DNA of 56,544 nt from Chitinophaga pinensis (lineage in GTDB: Bacteria; Bacteroidota; Bacteroidia; Chitinophagales; UBA10324), in contig CAMDOA010000012.1 of assembly GCA_945903305.1 (NCBI GenBank), positions 1 to 56,544 on the forward strand, given 5' to 3'. Shown here piece by piece: positions 18,195 through 27,580 of this stretch. Below the pieces are notes generated by a model. That model had not been told where the DNA came from and did no database searches. It saw nothing but the letters and a program-made list of their open reading frames with translations. Position 1 is the stretch's first letter. The number at the start of each line of letters is the position of its first letter. Position numbers and translations under genes: made by a program.

Positions 18195-20945
18195 TTATTG
18201 TTGCTCTTGGGGATGCGTTTTTTGTTGAATGATATTGGCGCGTATCATATAAAACTGCGCATTGCTTTCGTCTCCTTTCTGCTGATAGAGTTGACCAATG
18301 AGTTGGTAAATCTGAAAATCCATATCGGGGCAAAGTTCAGTGTATCGAATGGCGTGAGCGAGGGCGGCATCGTATTTTTTCAGAGAGAGTTCAATTTGCA
18401 GCAACCACCAAACCACTTCTTCATTTTGTGAATTATACTTAAGTGCATCAATAAAATATTGTTCAGCACCGGTTGGATTATTTTTTTGCATTTCCTGAAA
18501 GCCAAGAAAGTCTGATTTCTTTTTTCGTTCAATCACGCACGAAAGCGGAACGCCATCGGCTTCGTTTTTATAAATCGCTTTATCAGATGGCCAGGTACCG
18601 GCAGTTAGCATTGCCGGATCAACAGTGCGCGAAAAATAAATGCCGTAATCCCAGTCACGCGCGCTCCGTGTTTTGGGATTTCCCGGGGAATTCCACTTAG
18701 TGAAAACAATGGTTACTTTATCGGTATCATTTCTGAAATACCAGTTGATTGGGTCAACCGTATTTGTTGCAAGCAATATTTTTTTCTCCTTGTTTGCATT
18801 CTTAAACATGTCGGTTTGTTTAAACCAGTCCGCCGTTTTTCGCACGCTGTTCATGTAGTAGTCTGTATCAAATTTTCCGTAAGCGCCCTTTATTCCGCCA
18901 TTGATTTCGTTGAAGTAAACATATTCGTTTGGGTGATTGACAAACATGAAGCGGAGAGGAAATAAAAGCCCGGTAAGAAATACCAATCCAAAAAGGTATC
19001 TGAAGAATTTAAGTTTATCTACTGTCATATAGTGTGACCATGAAAGTGCCGACAACACTGCAATTAACGGAAGCAGGAAAAGAAATTGTCGAAGGCCATC
19101 ATACAACGGTGATTGATTGTATGCCGCATATGTCCAGGGAAAAAGTGTGGCGAAGAATATTAGAAGAACTAATGTGTGGTCAAATTTTTTCCTTGCTGAA
19201 TACCAAAGTAAACATTGTGCGAATGCACCAACCATAACAACAAGCGGAATGGTAATCATTATCCACTTCGGAATGTAGTACCACGGAATCTCATTCGACA
19301 TCATCAGCCGTCCTTCGAATAACAATCCAATGCCCATGGCGAAATTGGTTTGTTCCTTCAATGCTATAAGCGGATTAGAAAAAGGTGCGGTCAATCCATA
19401 AGGCCAGAATAATACTCCTCCGAAGTATCCGGCGAGCGCAACAAAAATCATTCGCTTCAATAAATAGCCCGATGATTTTGTGGAGATAATCTGTTTTCTT
19501 TTTTCTGCATTCAGTATGTAAGTGCCAATAACAAACGCGAATAACATTCCAATCAATAACAAACCACCAACACGAATATTAATGGCAAGTGCAATGCACA
19601 CGGCACTCATCACCCATGTCCGTGTAAAGGGTCGTGGAAGTTCCATAACCAATTTCACTAAAAAATAAATGGTGAGAATGTAAGTAAGTGCGAATGGAAT
19701 ATCCTTTGGGTTGTTCATGCTCTGTCCGAAAAATTGCGGCCATGATGCGAGTAATACCAAAGCTATTAATCCGGTGAGCCAGTTGCCTAATCTGCGTGCG
19801 AGTAAACCTGTAAAAAGTATTGCAAAGAATCCTGCGATTGCGTTTATCAGGTGTCGCATATCATATTCATCCAGTCCACCAATGTAACGGTTTGCAGCTG
19901 CGGAAATCATACTGAACAAGCCGCCATACAAATTCAGGTTTTCTTTGTTGCCGACTTTCAGGTGCAGGCACGAAGTATCTTTTCCGAATGAAGTATAGTA
20001 ATCCAAAACTTTCTCGCCATAAATTTTCTGATCTAAATCATCACCCGTAATTCCATAATGAAAACTAACAGTGGTCATCAGAAAAAATAAAAACACTGCT
20101 GTTGCTGCAAACAGAAAACGAAACAGCGGTTGATTTTTTTTACTGAGATCTGAATTTTTTATTTCAGAAAATGGCTGTATAAAAAACCATTTGAATTTCA
20201 TTTTCATAGAGAGCAACAACACCTGCAAAAACATTTTCACGCCATCTAACCCAACTGAAATTTTACTACCGTCCATTGCTTTCCATGTCACGGGCATGTC
20301 GGTGATTTTTATTCCATCAAGATGAGCCTGATACAACAACTCCACATCGTGTGCCCATCCTGCAGTGGAGAGTTTACCGAATAAATTTTTTGCAACAGTT
20401 GCAGGATATAATTTAAAACCACATTGTGTGTCGTGACTTTTCAGCGGTGTGAAAAACCTGACTGTGAGATTAAAAATTTTACCAATGAAGTTGCGCGACT
20501 TCCGCTCTGTTACTTTAGAAGTTTTTAATTCGCGGGAGCCGATTAATATTTCATTGGAGGAAAGTTTGTGTGCCGCAATCCAAATGTTAAGTTCAGTTGG
20601 TCGTGTGCTCATGTCAGCATCCAAGGTGAGCACATGTGTGCCGGTTGCCTGCATCACACCTTCTTTTAGCGCAAATCCTTTTCCCTGATTTTTTCCGGGG
20701 CGAATCAATTTGAATTTTCCTTGTGCCGAAAGTTCTTTATACAAATCACTCGATTCAATCAACGATGAAGTATCATCCTTACTTCCATCATCCACCACAA
20801 TTATTTCAAATTCTTTTTTCCAGTTGCGCGAAAAATCGCGTATCCCATCCAGCATTTGATTCACCCGCGCCGATTCATTGTAGCACGGAATGACCAATGA
20901 TATTTTCTGAAGTGAGGTAGTGGTTGTTGATTTTATTTCAGCCAT
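18195..20945 (-). CDS. GT2 (ALG5/DPM1-like) fused to a GT-C membrane glycosyltransferase and TPR tail
   Basis: The protein has 916 residues. Residues about 14-255 are a GT-A family 2 domain with SLVIPCYNE, VVDDGS and the metal-binding DAD at 109-111, of the kind that makes a polyprenyl-phosphate sugar. From about 279 to 700 there are ten or more membrane segments with an early lumenal acidic motif (GDDLDQ) and NNPKDIPF, as in GT-C enzymes of the PMT/ArnT type that use polyprenyl-phosphate sugars. Residues about 830-912 contain TPR-like helices. One protein could thus both make and use the lipid-linked sugar. It starts the pair with the methyltransferase. The acceptor is unknown. Confidence 0.85.
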   Translation of the reverse strand: MAEIKSTTTTSLQKISLVIPCYNESARVNQMLDGIRDFSRNWKKEFEIIVVDDGSKDDTSSLIESSDLYKELSAQGKFKLIRPGKNQGKGFALKEGVMQATGTHVLTLDADMSTRPTELNIWIAAHKLSSNEILIGSRELKTSKVTERKSRNFIGKIFNLTVRFFTPLKSHDTQCGFKLYPATVAKNLFGKLSTAGWAHDVELLYQAHLDGIKITDMPVTWKAMDGSKISVGLDGVKMFLQVLLLSMKMKFKWFFIQPFSEIKNSDLSKKNQPLFRFLFAATAVFLFFLMTTVSFHYGITGDDLDQKIYGEKVLDYYTSFGKDTSCLHLKVGNKENLNLYGGLFSMISAAANRYIGGLDEYDMRHLINAIAGFFAILFTGLLARRLGNWLTGLIALVLLASWPQFFGQSMNNPKDIPFALTYILTIYFLVKLVMELPRPFTRTWVMSAVCIALAINIRVGGLLLIGMLFAFVIGTYILNAEKRKQIISTKSSGYLLKRMIFVALAGYFGGVLFWPYGLTAPFSNPLIALKEQTNFAMGIGLLFEGRLMMSNEIPWYYIPKWIMITIPLVVMVGAFAQCLLWYSARKKFDHTLVLLIFFATLFPWTYAAYNQSPLYDGLRQFLFLLPLIAVLSALSWSHYMTVDKLKFFRYLFGLVFLTGLLFPLRFMFVNHPNEYVYFNEINGGIKGAYGKFDTDYYMNSVRKTADWFKQTDMFKNANKEKKILLATNTVDPINWYFRNDTDKVTIVFTKWNSPGNPKTRSARDWDYGIYFSRTVDPAMLTAGTWPSDKAIYKNEADGVPLSCVIERKKKSDFLGFQEMQKNNPTGAEQYFIDALKYNSQNEEVVWWLLQIELSLKKYDAALAHAIRYTELCPDMDFQIYQLIGQLYQQKGDESNAQFYMIRANIIQQKTHPQEQQ

Positions 20946-20969
20946 TTAATATACTTTATCGGTTGCGAA

Positions 20970-20977
20970 CAAATGTA
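20970..20977 (-). promoter_or_regulatory. Candidate -7 promoter element for the GT2/GT-C gene
   Basis: The minus-strand TACATTTG fits TAnnTTTG and lies 24 bases before the ATG. No TTG occurs at the ideal -33 position. Confidence 0.45.
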
Positions 20978-20989
20978 AACAACTGCATT

Positions 20990-21165
20990 TTAGATTTAAG
21001 AGTTTTGAATTTTGATTTAGAATAATAGCGAACACTGATTAACCCTGCCCGATGCAGTTGGGGATTTGTGATTTAAGAAGTGACTGAAGGAGTATCGAAC
21101 ATCGATTAGCGATTTATGATTTTTGAAGTGAAGGATTGAATATGGAACATTATATAATGATACAT
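20990..21165. repeat. Intergenic word-like repeat tract
   Basis: This non-coding stretch is built of short similar words such as GATTTGTGATTTAAGAAGTGA, GATTTATGATTTTTGAAGTGA and GAACATCGATTAGC. The two longest words, at about 21063-21082 and 21111-21131, are near-copies. It occupies most of the 246-bp gap between the glycosyltransferase and RDD genes. Confidence 0.5.
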
Positions 21166-21191
21166 GAATTATGAAGAAAATATTTCTGAAA

Positions 21192-21725
21192 CTATTTTCT
21201 ATTTCTCACACAAACCATATTAAACATCTTGTCGTGAAAGGTCATTTTCTTATCGTTGAATAAAACGAAAATGCAACTGGCTATTGCGGGAACAACCAGC
21301 AACATTATAAAGACTAGGTAAACCCATGCACGCGCCGCGCAGGTGAGAAAGCGTGGGTTTTTATGTTCAGCATCGTCGTTCACAATTTTAACTCTTATTA
21401 TTCTTTTACCAATTGTGCCACCTGTACTTTCCATTATTGGTGAATACAGAGTAACCCACAGCATGATGCCGAATGCAGGAAGTGCTTGTTTTAATCCATC
21501 AATAATATAGACAGCAGATTCCGGAGTATCCTGTCTGATAAAATTAAATGCGATGTATGAGGCACCTACAGCTATACCTGTAACAATTGACATATCAACT
21601 AATCGGGCAATTGTTCTTTGGAAAAAGGAAGCATACTTGATGGGATGTAATTCTTGTTCAACTTCTGTCATAATTTTTGTAAGTAGTTTATCAATCGAAT
21701 CTGATTGAGTTAGTGGTGTAATCAT
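21192..21725 (-). CDS. RDD family membrane protein
   Basis: The protein has 177 residues from the ATG at 21725 (a TTG lies two codons upstream). The RDD signature RLVDMSIVTGIAVGASYIA opens the first membrane segment, a second segment follows at about 85-100, GTIGKRIIRVKIV is the conserved cytoplasmic loop, and two hydrophobic stretches near 130-160 complete the fold. RDD proteins are small inner-membrane proteins, some linked to ion antiport; no role can be given here. It is downstream of the phosphoesterase gene on the same strand. Confidence 0.88.
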   Translation of the reverse strand: MITPLTQSDSIDKLLTKIMTEVEQELHPIKYASFFQRTIARLVDMSIVTGIAVGASYIAFNFIRQDTPESAVYIIDGLKQALPAFGIMLWVTLYSPIMESTGGTIGKRIIRVKIVNDDAEHKNPRFLTCAARAWVYLVFIMLLVVPAIASCIFVLFNDKKMTFHDKMFNMVCVRNRK

Positions 21726-21819
21726 AAACAAAAAATCGGTTATGAAATTTATTGAAGCAAAATAACATCACTATTGAAATTAATTTAGTTTGTATTTGAA
21801 ATTTATTTTCGATGAATAA

Positions 21820-22326
21820 TTATTGTTCAATTACTCCTCGTTTCCCCAATTCAATCACCTCTAAATTTTTTATAATGCTGTTTTCAATTTGAAACCGAAC
21901 AATGGTGCGCATGATATGAAAACCGCTTTTGCCTGCAGCACCTGGATTTATGTGTAACAGATTTAATTTTTTATCCGGCATTACTTTTAAAATATGTGAG
22001 TGACCGCAAATGAACAACCCGGGAGAATTGATTTGAATTTCATTTTTGATTTTCAAATCATAATTTCCTGGATAACCACCGATGTGTGTGATCCATACTT
22101 TCAAACCTTCAATACTGAATTTATTATGCTCCGGGTATTTTGTTCTGAGCTTTTGTCCGTCAATATTTCCGTAAACTCCACGGACCAAAAAATGTTTTTC
22201 CAGTTCTTCATTTACATCGGCACCAAAATCGCCGGCATGCCATACTTCATCACATGATTTAAAATGAGCAATTACTTTTTCATCAATGAAACCATGTGTA
22301 TCAGAAAGTAATCCGACTTTTTTCAT
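21820..22326 (-). CDS. YfcE/MJ0936-type metallophosphoesterase
   Basis: The protein has 168 residues, the usual size. Metal ligands are all visible: SDTHG near residue 8, HAGDFG in the middle of the N-terminal half, GNIDGQ, then CGHSHI and HINPGAAG. These small two-metal enzymes act on phosphodiesters such as cAMP or bis-pNPP in tests; the true substrate is not known. It lies 28 bp downstream of the ABC transporter gene and could be the tail of the hldA-ABC operon. Confidence 0.93.
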   Translation of the reverse strand: MKKVGLLSDTHGFIDEKVIAHFKSCDEVWHAGDFGADVNEELEKHFLVRGVYGNIDGQKLRTKYPEHNKFSIEGLKVWITHIGGYPGNYDLKIKNEIQINSPGLFICGHSHILKVMPDKKLNLLHINPGAAGKSGFHIMRTIVRFQIENSIIKNLEVIELGKRGVIEQ

Positions 22327-22354
22327 TGGAGTATTTAGTCAACAATCAAAAAAA

Positions 22355-24160
22355 TTAATTTATCTGGATTCGTTGCTTGATCAATTCATCATAAGTATGA
22401 ACAGCAATAATTTCCCCCTCTTTTAATTCATATATTTTGTTGCATTTTCTAAGAGTAGTATATCTGTGCGCTATCATCAACATGGTTTTTTTCTGTACGA
22501 AAAGATTGTTTATAGTTTCAATAATTTCATTTTCAGTTTCATGATCGAGAGCACTTGTGGCTTCGTCAAATAAAATTATTTCTGAATCATGATAGAGTGA
22601 TCGGGCAATAGCTATTCGTTGCTTTTGCCCTCCCGAAAGTTTACTTCCCTTTTCGCCAATCTGAGTTTCAATTCCTTTAGGCAATGATCTTAAAAAATCT
22701 TCTAATGAGGCTAATTTTATGCACTCATTTAATTTTTGCTCGTTGATATTTTCTCTTGAAACTCCAAATGCGATGTTTTCCGCGAATGAGGCATCAATTA
22801 AAAAATAATCCTGACGAACATATCCGATCATTTTGCGCCATCCGATTAATAAACTTTTGTCAATCAATTTTCCATCAACTAATAGCTCACCCTCTTGTTC
22901 AATTAATAATCTTAAAAAAATATTGAACAATGTTGTCTTACCGGAACCGGATGTGCCAATAAAGCCAACTATATCTCCCTTATTAATTTGAACTGAAATA
23001 TTGGATAAAGCCTGTTTTTTATTTTCAAAATAATTATAACTAATATTTTTTAACTCTATTGAATTTTCAAATTTTGGTTTAGCAGCTGTTTCTGTTTCTG
23101 CAGGAAATAAATCATCTGTTCCGGTAATATCCGCAGGAATATCTTTTAAAATATCAAAGACAACCTGATTGGATTTTATTCTGACAACTGAAATGATAAT
23201 TCGGTTAAAAGAGGGTAAAATTCTGTAGGCGGATGTAACAAATACAGCTAGAAAGGCGATGAATCCTGAATCTACTTTATTTAGTAAAACGGAATAACTG
23301 AATATTAAAAAAATGGCGATTAATGCAATGACTTCAATAAATCTGTTGGGTATTGTTTCATATAATGTTAACTGAACCATAGCATGGTTTAGCTGTTTGT
23401 TTTTACTTATAAATTTTTTTGAATAGTGCGATTTTTTATTCATCAAAATCACATCTATGTACCCATGAATTATCTGATATAAATATTGGTAGGTATAATA
23501 ACGAGATTCGGTTTTTTGCAAACCCATTAAATGAGTTTTGTTTCTGATGGCTCTGTAGAAAATAAATCCGGCTGGAATTAAAATTACCGCCAGTAATAAA
23601 AGCAACTTGATATCAAACAGGGATATTGCAATGAGTATAAGAATGACAATAACAAATTCTGAAAAGAATGAAAACATAGGAACCATCAAACTACTTGATA
23701 ATTCAGTGGGTGTTGCAGCAATATTCATTGCAAAAACTGAACTGTTTGATGAAACAATTTCGGTTATGTTTTTATTGTAAAACTGCTGTAGTTTTCTGAT
23801 GGTAATGTTAGTGGCAACTTCATACGAAAATTTTATTTGTGAATAGTTGATTAAAACGGCAATAAAATTTTTAATGGAAAATAAAACCACAACAATGAAA
23901 AAAATAAAAAGAATAAAATTGTTGGGGGATGAAAAATTCAGGAAAAGATAAATTGAATGTAAATATTCGTTTGTAAATATTAACTCGGATTTGGTGGTGA
24001 GATAAATAATAGGTAAAATGGATGCTAACCCAAATACATCAAGCAATCCGAGAAAAAAAATCAGGCATATTATCAGGAATGATTTTTTCTTTTGCTTTGG
24101 AGTTAGCAGTCGAAAAATATTTATTACTGAATTGACAATAATATTTTCGCTCGACTTCAT
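22355..24160 (-). CDS. ABC exporter, fused permease and ATPase (PglK/MsbA-like)
   Basis: The protein has 601 residues. Six membrane helices occupy about 25-320, followed by the ATPase with Walker A GTSGSGKTT, the signature LSGGQKQRIA, Walker B IILFDEATSALD and the H-loop IAHR. The permease is long and irregular, closer in feel to PglK-type lipid-linked oligosaccharide flippases than to MsbA, but this is a judgement by eye. It starts two bases after the hldA stop, so it is tightly coupled to the heptose kinase gene. A role in moving an LPS or glycolipid intermediate across the inner membrane is a reasonable inference. Confidence 0.88.
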   Translation of the reverse strand: MKSSENIIVNSVINIFRLLTPKQKKKSFLIICLIFFLGLLDVFGLASILPIIYLTTKSELIFTNEYLHSIYLFLNFSSPNNFILFIFFIVVVLFSIKNFIAVLINYSQIKFSYEVATNITIRKLQQFYNKNITEIVSSNSSVFAMNIAATPTELSSSLMVPMFSFFSEFVIVILILIAISLFDIKLLLLLAVILIPAGFIFYRAIRNKTHLMGLQKTESRYYTYQYLYQIIHGYIDVILMNKKSHYSKKFISKNKQLNHAMVQLTLYETIPNRFIEVIALIAIFLIFSYSVLLNKVDSGFIAFLAVFVTSAYRILPSFNRIIISVVRIKSNQVVFDILKDIPADITGTDDLFPAETETAAKPKFENSIELKNISYNYFENKKQALSNISVQINKGDIVGFIGTSGSGKTTLFNIFLRLLIEQEGELLVDGKLIDKSLLIGWRKMIGYVRQDYFLIDASFAENIAFGVSRENINEQKLNECIKLASLEDFLRSLPKGIETQIGEKGSKLSGGQKQRIAIARSLYHDSEIILFDEATSALDHETENEIIETINNLFVQKKTMLMIAHRYTTLRKCNKIYELKEGEIIAVHTYDELIKQRIQIN

Positions 24161-24162
24161 TT

Positions 24163-25152
24163 TCAGAATTTCAGATTTTTTAATTCGAGTAGTAACTCAT
24201 ATTTCTCAACGGATACAACCCCGGGTTTTTCGCAAACTATTCCACCGGCTAAATTCGATAAAATGGAGGCATCAAAAACATTTGCACCTGCTGAAATTGC
24301 CGCTGCCATAACTGCAATTACTGTATCACCTGCACCACTAACATCTGCTACATTTCTTATTTGTGCCGGAATAATTTTTCCGGTTTTGCCATCATTTATA
24401 TAAGCACCTTTTTCACCAAGTGTAATGAAAGTGTAGTGATGAAAAAGTTTTTTCTTTAAATCGTTATGAACTGCATTCAATTCATTTAACGAAGTCTCGA
24501 AATTATTTTCAAGTGCTTCTCTTGCTTCACGAAGATTCGGTTTGAAAACTGTTGCTCCATCATAAGCAAAAAAGTTATTCTTTTTAGGGTCAACAAATAC
24601 AGGAATATTTTTTTCGATAAATAAATTCATTAAAACTTCAATCAGAGAATCTGTTAAAACTCCTTTGTTGTAATCTTCAACAATCACTGCATCAAATTTT
24701 TTTGATTGTATTTGTTTTGCAATTAAAGTATAAAGGGAATCTGCTTCATAATCAGAAATATCAGTTTCTACTTCTTCATCAAACCGAATCATTTGATGAT
24801 TTTTACTCAGCACTCGTGTTTTTGAAGTCGTGATTCGAGATTTGGTTGAGATAATATTTGAAATGTCAATACCCGAATTGATCAATAGTTTTAATAACTT
24901 TTTTCCCGCTTCATCTTTTCCAATTACAGAAAATAAAACTGGAGTTACACCAAGCGATTTCAGATTTACCGCTACATTAGCTGCACCACCAGGGCGATCA
25001 TCCTTGCGTTCAATATTCACTACCGGAACCGGAGCTTCAGGCGAAATTCTATCCACACTTCCATATAAATAACTGTCTAACATTACATCGCCGATAACAG
25101 CTATGCGTAACTTCGGAAATTTGGTGGTGATTAGCTTTTCTAAATGCTTCAT
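24163..25152 (-). CDS. hldA: D-glycero-beta-D-manno-heptose-7-phosphate kinase (PfkB family)
   Basis: The protein has 329 residues from the ATG at 25152 (an in-frame ATG five codons upstream is not needed). It phosphorylates heptose 7-phosphate at C1 on the way to ADP-heptose for the LPS core. RIAVIGDVMLDSYLYG, SPEAPVPVV and GGAANVAVNL are typical of the RfaE/HldE N-terminal domain, and DVSGAGDTV holds the catalytic Asp near the C-terminus. The adenylyltransferase domain of HldE is absent, so a separate HldC-type enzyme should be encoded elsewhere. It heads an operon with the ABC exporter. Confidence 0.92.
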   Translation of the reverse strand: MKHLEKLITTKFPKLRIAVIGDVMLDSYLYGSVDRISPEAPVPVVNIERKDDRPGGAANVAVNLKSLGVTPVLFSVIGKDEAGKKLLKLLINSGIDISNIISTKSRITTSKTRVLSKNHQMIRFDEEVETDISDYEADSLYTLIAKQIQSKKFDAVIVEDYNKGVLTDSLIEVLMNLFIEKNIPVFVDPKKNNFFAYDGATVFKPNLREAREALENNFETSLNELNAVHNDLKKKLFHHYTFITLGEKGAYINDGKTGKIIPAQIRNVADVSGAGDTVIAVMAAAISAGANVFDASILSNLAGGIVCEKPGVVSVEKYELLLELKNLKF

Positions 25153-25164
25153 GAATAGAAGGGG

Positions 25165-25172
25165 CAAATGTA
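25165..25172 (-). promoter_or_regulatory. Candidate -7 promoter element for hldA-ABC
   Basis: The minus-strand TACATTTG matches TAnnTTTG; twelve bases separate it from the chosen hldA ATG, which supports that start over the upstream ATG at 25167, since the latter would precede the transcription start. Confidence 0.5.
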
Positions 25173-25229
25173 TAGAATCAACAATGAAGAGAATAGAACG
25201 AATAAATAATTTTTGTTCTTAAAGAGAAA

Positions 25230-26420
25230 TTAGTTTAGAAGAAGCAATGTTTTGTGAATTCGCTCAATGGCTGCAGTTAATTTTTCATCAGATGTTGCGT
25301 ACGAAATGCGCACACAATTTTCATCGCCGAAAGCACTGCCGGTTACTATCGAAACATTTCCTTCATACAATAAAAACATACAGAGGTCATCAGCATTTTT
25401 TATTTCATAGTGCTTGTACTTCTTACCAAAATAAAAACTGAAGTCAGGAAAGAAATAAAAAGCGCCATCAGGATTATTGCATTTTATTCCTGGAATTTTA
25501 TTCAATAATCCTTTCACCAATTCTCTTCTTCTGTTAAAAGCATCACGCATTGAAATCGTATCGGCTAAACTTCCGCTGATGGCTGCAAGTGCTGCACGCT
25601 GTGCAATTGAATTGGTACCTGATGTTATTTGTCCCTGAATTTTTTCACATGCTTTTGCAATTTCAATGGGAGCAGCTATGTATCCCAATCTCCAACCGGT
25701 CATTGCGTATCCTTTTGAACAACCATTTACAATTACTACTTTGTCTTTCAGCTCATCAAACTGCGCAATTGACTCGTGATTTCCAATGAAATTGATGTAT
25801 TCATAAATTTCATCGCTGATTATAACAATTTCCGGATGCTTAGAAAGTACTAATGAAAGTTGGTGCAATTCTTCATTTGAATATACGGAACCAGTTGGGT
25901 TGCAAGGCGAAGAAAAAATAAAAAGTTTACTCTTCGGTGTTATTGCTGAAGCTAATTCTTCTCCGGTTAATTTAAATTCGTTCGAGAGTTGGGTGTTCAC
26001 TTTCACTAATTTTCCGCCGGCCATTTTCACCATTTCACGATAGCTTACCCAGTATGGCGATGGAACAATTACTTCATCACCAGGATTTATTAATGCAAGA
26101 ACTGCGTTGGCTATTGATTGTTTGGCTCCTGTAGAAACTACAATTTGTTCGGGCGAAAAGGTGAGTTTATTATCGCGTTGAAATTTTTCGGCAATCGCTT
26201 TTCTTAAATCAAGAAATCCTGCAACAGGTGAATACTTGGTAAACCCATCGTCGAGAGCTTTTTTTGCTGCAGCTTTTATAAATGCGGGGGTATCAAAATC
26301 CGGTTCACCTAAACTTAAATCTATAATATCTTTTCCCTGTGCTTTTAACTCACGACTGAGCTTGGCCATCTGCAATGTTTCAGATTCACTCAGTTCTGAT
26401 ACTCTGTTGGCAATATGCAT
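25230..26420 (-). CDS. Class I PLP-dependent aminotransferase (aspartate/aromatic type)
   Basis: The protein has 396 residues. SLGEPDFDTP near the N-terminus, then YSPVAGFLDLRKAI, SPCNPTGSVYS for the PLP-facing loop, SDEIYEYI with the pyridine-N aspartate, and the PLP lysine in CSKGYAMTGWRLGY. FGDENCVRISYAT near the end holds the substrate-binding arginine. This subgroup (AspB-like) moves amino groups between aspartate or aromatic amino acids and 2-oxoglutarate; the exact substrate cannot be read from motifs. It is monocistronic, between hldA and the tRNA gene. Confidence 0.93.
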   Translation of the reverse strand: MHIANRVSELSESETLQMAKLSRELKAQGKDIIDLSLGEPDFDTPAFIKAAAKKALDDGFTKYSPVAGFLDLRKAIAEKFQRDNKLTFSPEQIVVSTGAKQSIANAVLALINPGDEVIVPSPYWVSYREMVKMAGGKLVKVNTQLSNEFKLTGEELASAITPKSKLFIFSSPCNPTGSVYSNEELHQLSLVLSKHPEIVIISDEIYEYINFIGNHESIAQFDELKDKVVIVNGCSKGYAMTGWRLGYIAAPIEIAKACEKIQGQITSGTNSIAQRAALAAISGSLADTISMRDAFNRRRELVKGLLNKIPGIKCNNPDGAFYFFPDFSFYFGKKYKHYEIKNADDLCMFLLYEGNVSIVTGSAFGDENCVRISYATSDEKLTAAIERIHKTLLLLN

Positions 26421-26529
26421 TGTTAAGGGAAGTTGAATTGTAATTTGTTATAAGTTATTTGTAATAAAGAAACGAAATTCAAATTCATAAAAGTAATGAC
26501 TACTGAGTTTAACAAATCAACTTTTTAAA

Positions 26530-26625
26530 ATGGGATCAATTGAACATTAGAAAAATTGAACATTTGAATAATAGAACATTCGAACAATAGAACCAATGAA
26601 CTAATCAACCAATGAACAAATAACT
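26530..26625. repeat. Intergenic word-like repeat tract
   Basis: Short words of the type TTGAACATT, GAACAATAG and CCAATGAAC follow one another with small changes across about 95 bp between the aminotransferase gene and the 3' end of tRNA-Met. It has no coding potential. Confidence 0.5.
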
Positions 26626-26634
26626 TTTAAAAAG

Positions 26635-26708
<74 letters not shown>

Positions 26709-26790
26709 AAATTTCTTCCTTCAAAAAATTCGAGGCGCAAATATATCATTATGCACCTGCGACACAAATAACATTCATTTTATTTCAGAC

Positions 26791-26826
26791 AAAAAAAATG
26801 CTCCGTAAAAATGAATTCACGGAGCA
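26791..26826 (-). terminator. Intrinsic terminator of the rpsF-rpsR-rplI operon
   Basis: On the minus strand a perfect 8-bp stem TGCTCCGT/ACGGAGCA (26826-26799) is followed directly by eight T (26798-26791). It is 19 bp past the rplI stop codon. Confidence 0.9.
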
Positions 26827-26845
26827 AAATTTATTTGACCAAAAC

Positions 26846-27292
26846 CTATTCGGCTATTACTTCAAAATTTATTGTCACACTTACATCTTTATGCAAATCA
26901 ATGTTTGCAGTGTAAGTACCTACAGTTTTAACTTCTTCCGGAATGGTAATTTTCTTCCGGTCAATGTTAATGTTCTTTTGTGCTTTAATGGAAGCGGCTA
27001 ATTGGTGAGTGGTAACAGTACCAAATAATTTTCCACTTGTACCTGCTTTCACACCTACTTTAAACATGGTGCTCTTCAAAGTCTCAACATACTTGTTGAT
27101 TTCTTTCAGCATCTTTTCTTCGCGGCGACCTTCCTGTTTTACTTTTTCTTCAAAGTCCTTTCTTGCTGAACCTGAAGCTACCACGGCAAGACGCTGAGGA
27201 ATTAAAAAATTGCGACCGTAACCTGCACGCACTTTTACCATTTCTCCTTCCTTGCCAAGTTTATTTACATCCTGAGTGAGTATCAATTCCAT
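26846..27292 (-). CDS. rplI: 50S ribosomal protein L9
   Basis: The protein has 148 residues, the usual length. The N-terminal domain begins MELILTQDVNKLGKEGEMV and contains the L9 signature KVRAGYGRNFLIPQRLA, followed by the long connecting helix rich in Lys/Glu and a C-terminal domain with GKLFGTVTTHQLA. It binds 23S rRNA at the base of the L1 stalk. It is the last gene of the rpsF-rpsR-rplI operon, 6 bp after rpsR, with a strong terminator following. Confidence 0.98.
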   Translation of the reverse strand: MELILTQDVNKLGKEGEMVKVRAGYGRNFLIPQRLAVVASGSARKDFEEKVKQEGRREEKMLKEINKYVETLKSTMFKVGVKAGTSGKLFGTVTTHQLAASIKAQKNINIDRKKITIPEEVKTVGTYTANIDLHKDVSVTINFEVIAE

Positions 27293-27298
27293 TTTCGT

Positions 27299-27577
27299 CT
27301 ATTTAAAAAGGTCAGTTACATAAGGCAACAACGAAAGCTGACGGGCACGCTTAATGGCCTGTGTAACTTTGCGCTGATATTTCAAACTGTTTCCGGTGAG
27401 GCGGCGTGGAAGAATTTTTCCCTGCTCGTTTAAAAAGTTCATCAGAAATTCTGTCTCTTTGTAATCAATATACTTGATTCCGTATTTTTTAAAACGACAG
27501 TATTTCTTCGGGCGTATTAACTGTTTCTGGGTGGAAAGATATTTAATATCTTTTCCCTTTGCTTTTGGAAAGGCCAT
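27299..27577 (-). CDS. rpsR: 30S ribosomal protein S18
   Basis: The protein has 92 residues. [18 protein letters not shown] and the S18 signature [19 protein letters not shown] are plain, with RQLSLLPYV at the C-terminus. S18 pairs with S6 on the 30S platform. The single Cys in KYCRF fits a zinc-independent form. It lies between rpsF and rplI with gaps of 3 and 6 bp. Confidence 0.98.
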   Translation of the reverse strand: MAFPKAKGKDIKYLSTQKQLIRPKKYCRFKKYGIKYIDYKETEFLMNFLNEQGKILPRRLTGNSLKYQRKVTQAIKRARQLSLLPYVTDLFK

Positions 27578-27580
27578 GAT

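Noticed and set aside
18193-18333. Longer start for the methyltransferase at 18333
   Set aside because: It would lie inside the glycosyltransferase gene, and the added residues do not resemble the family; the ATG right after the stop fits better.
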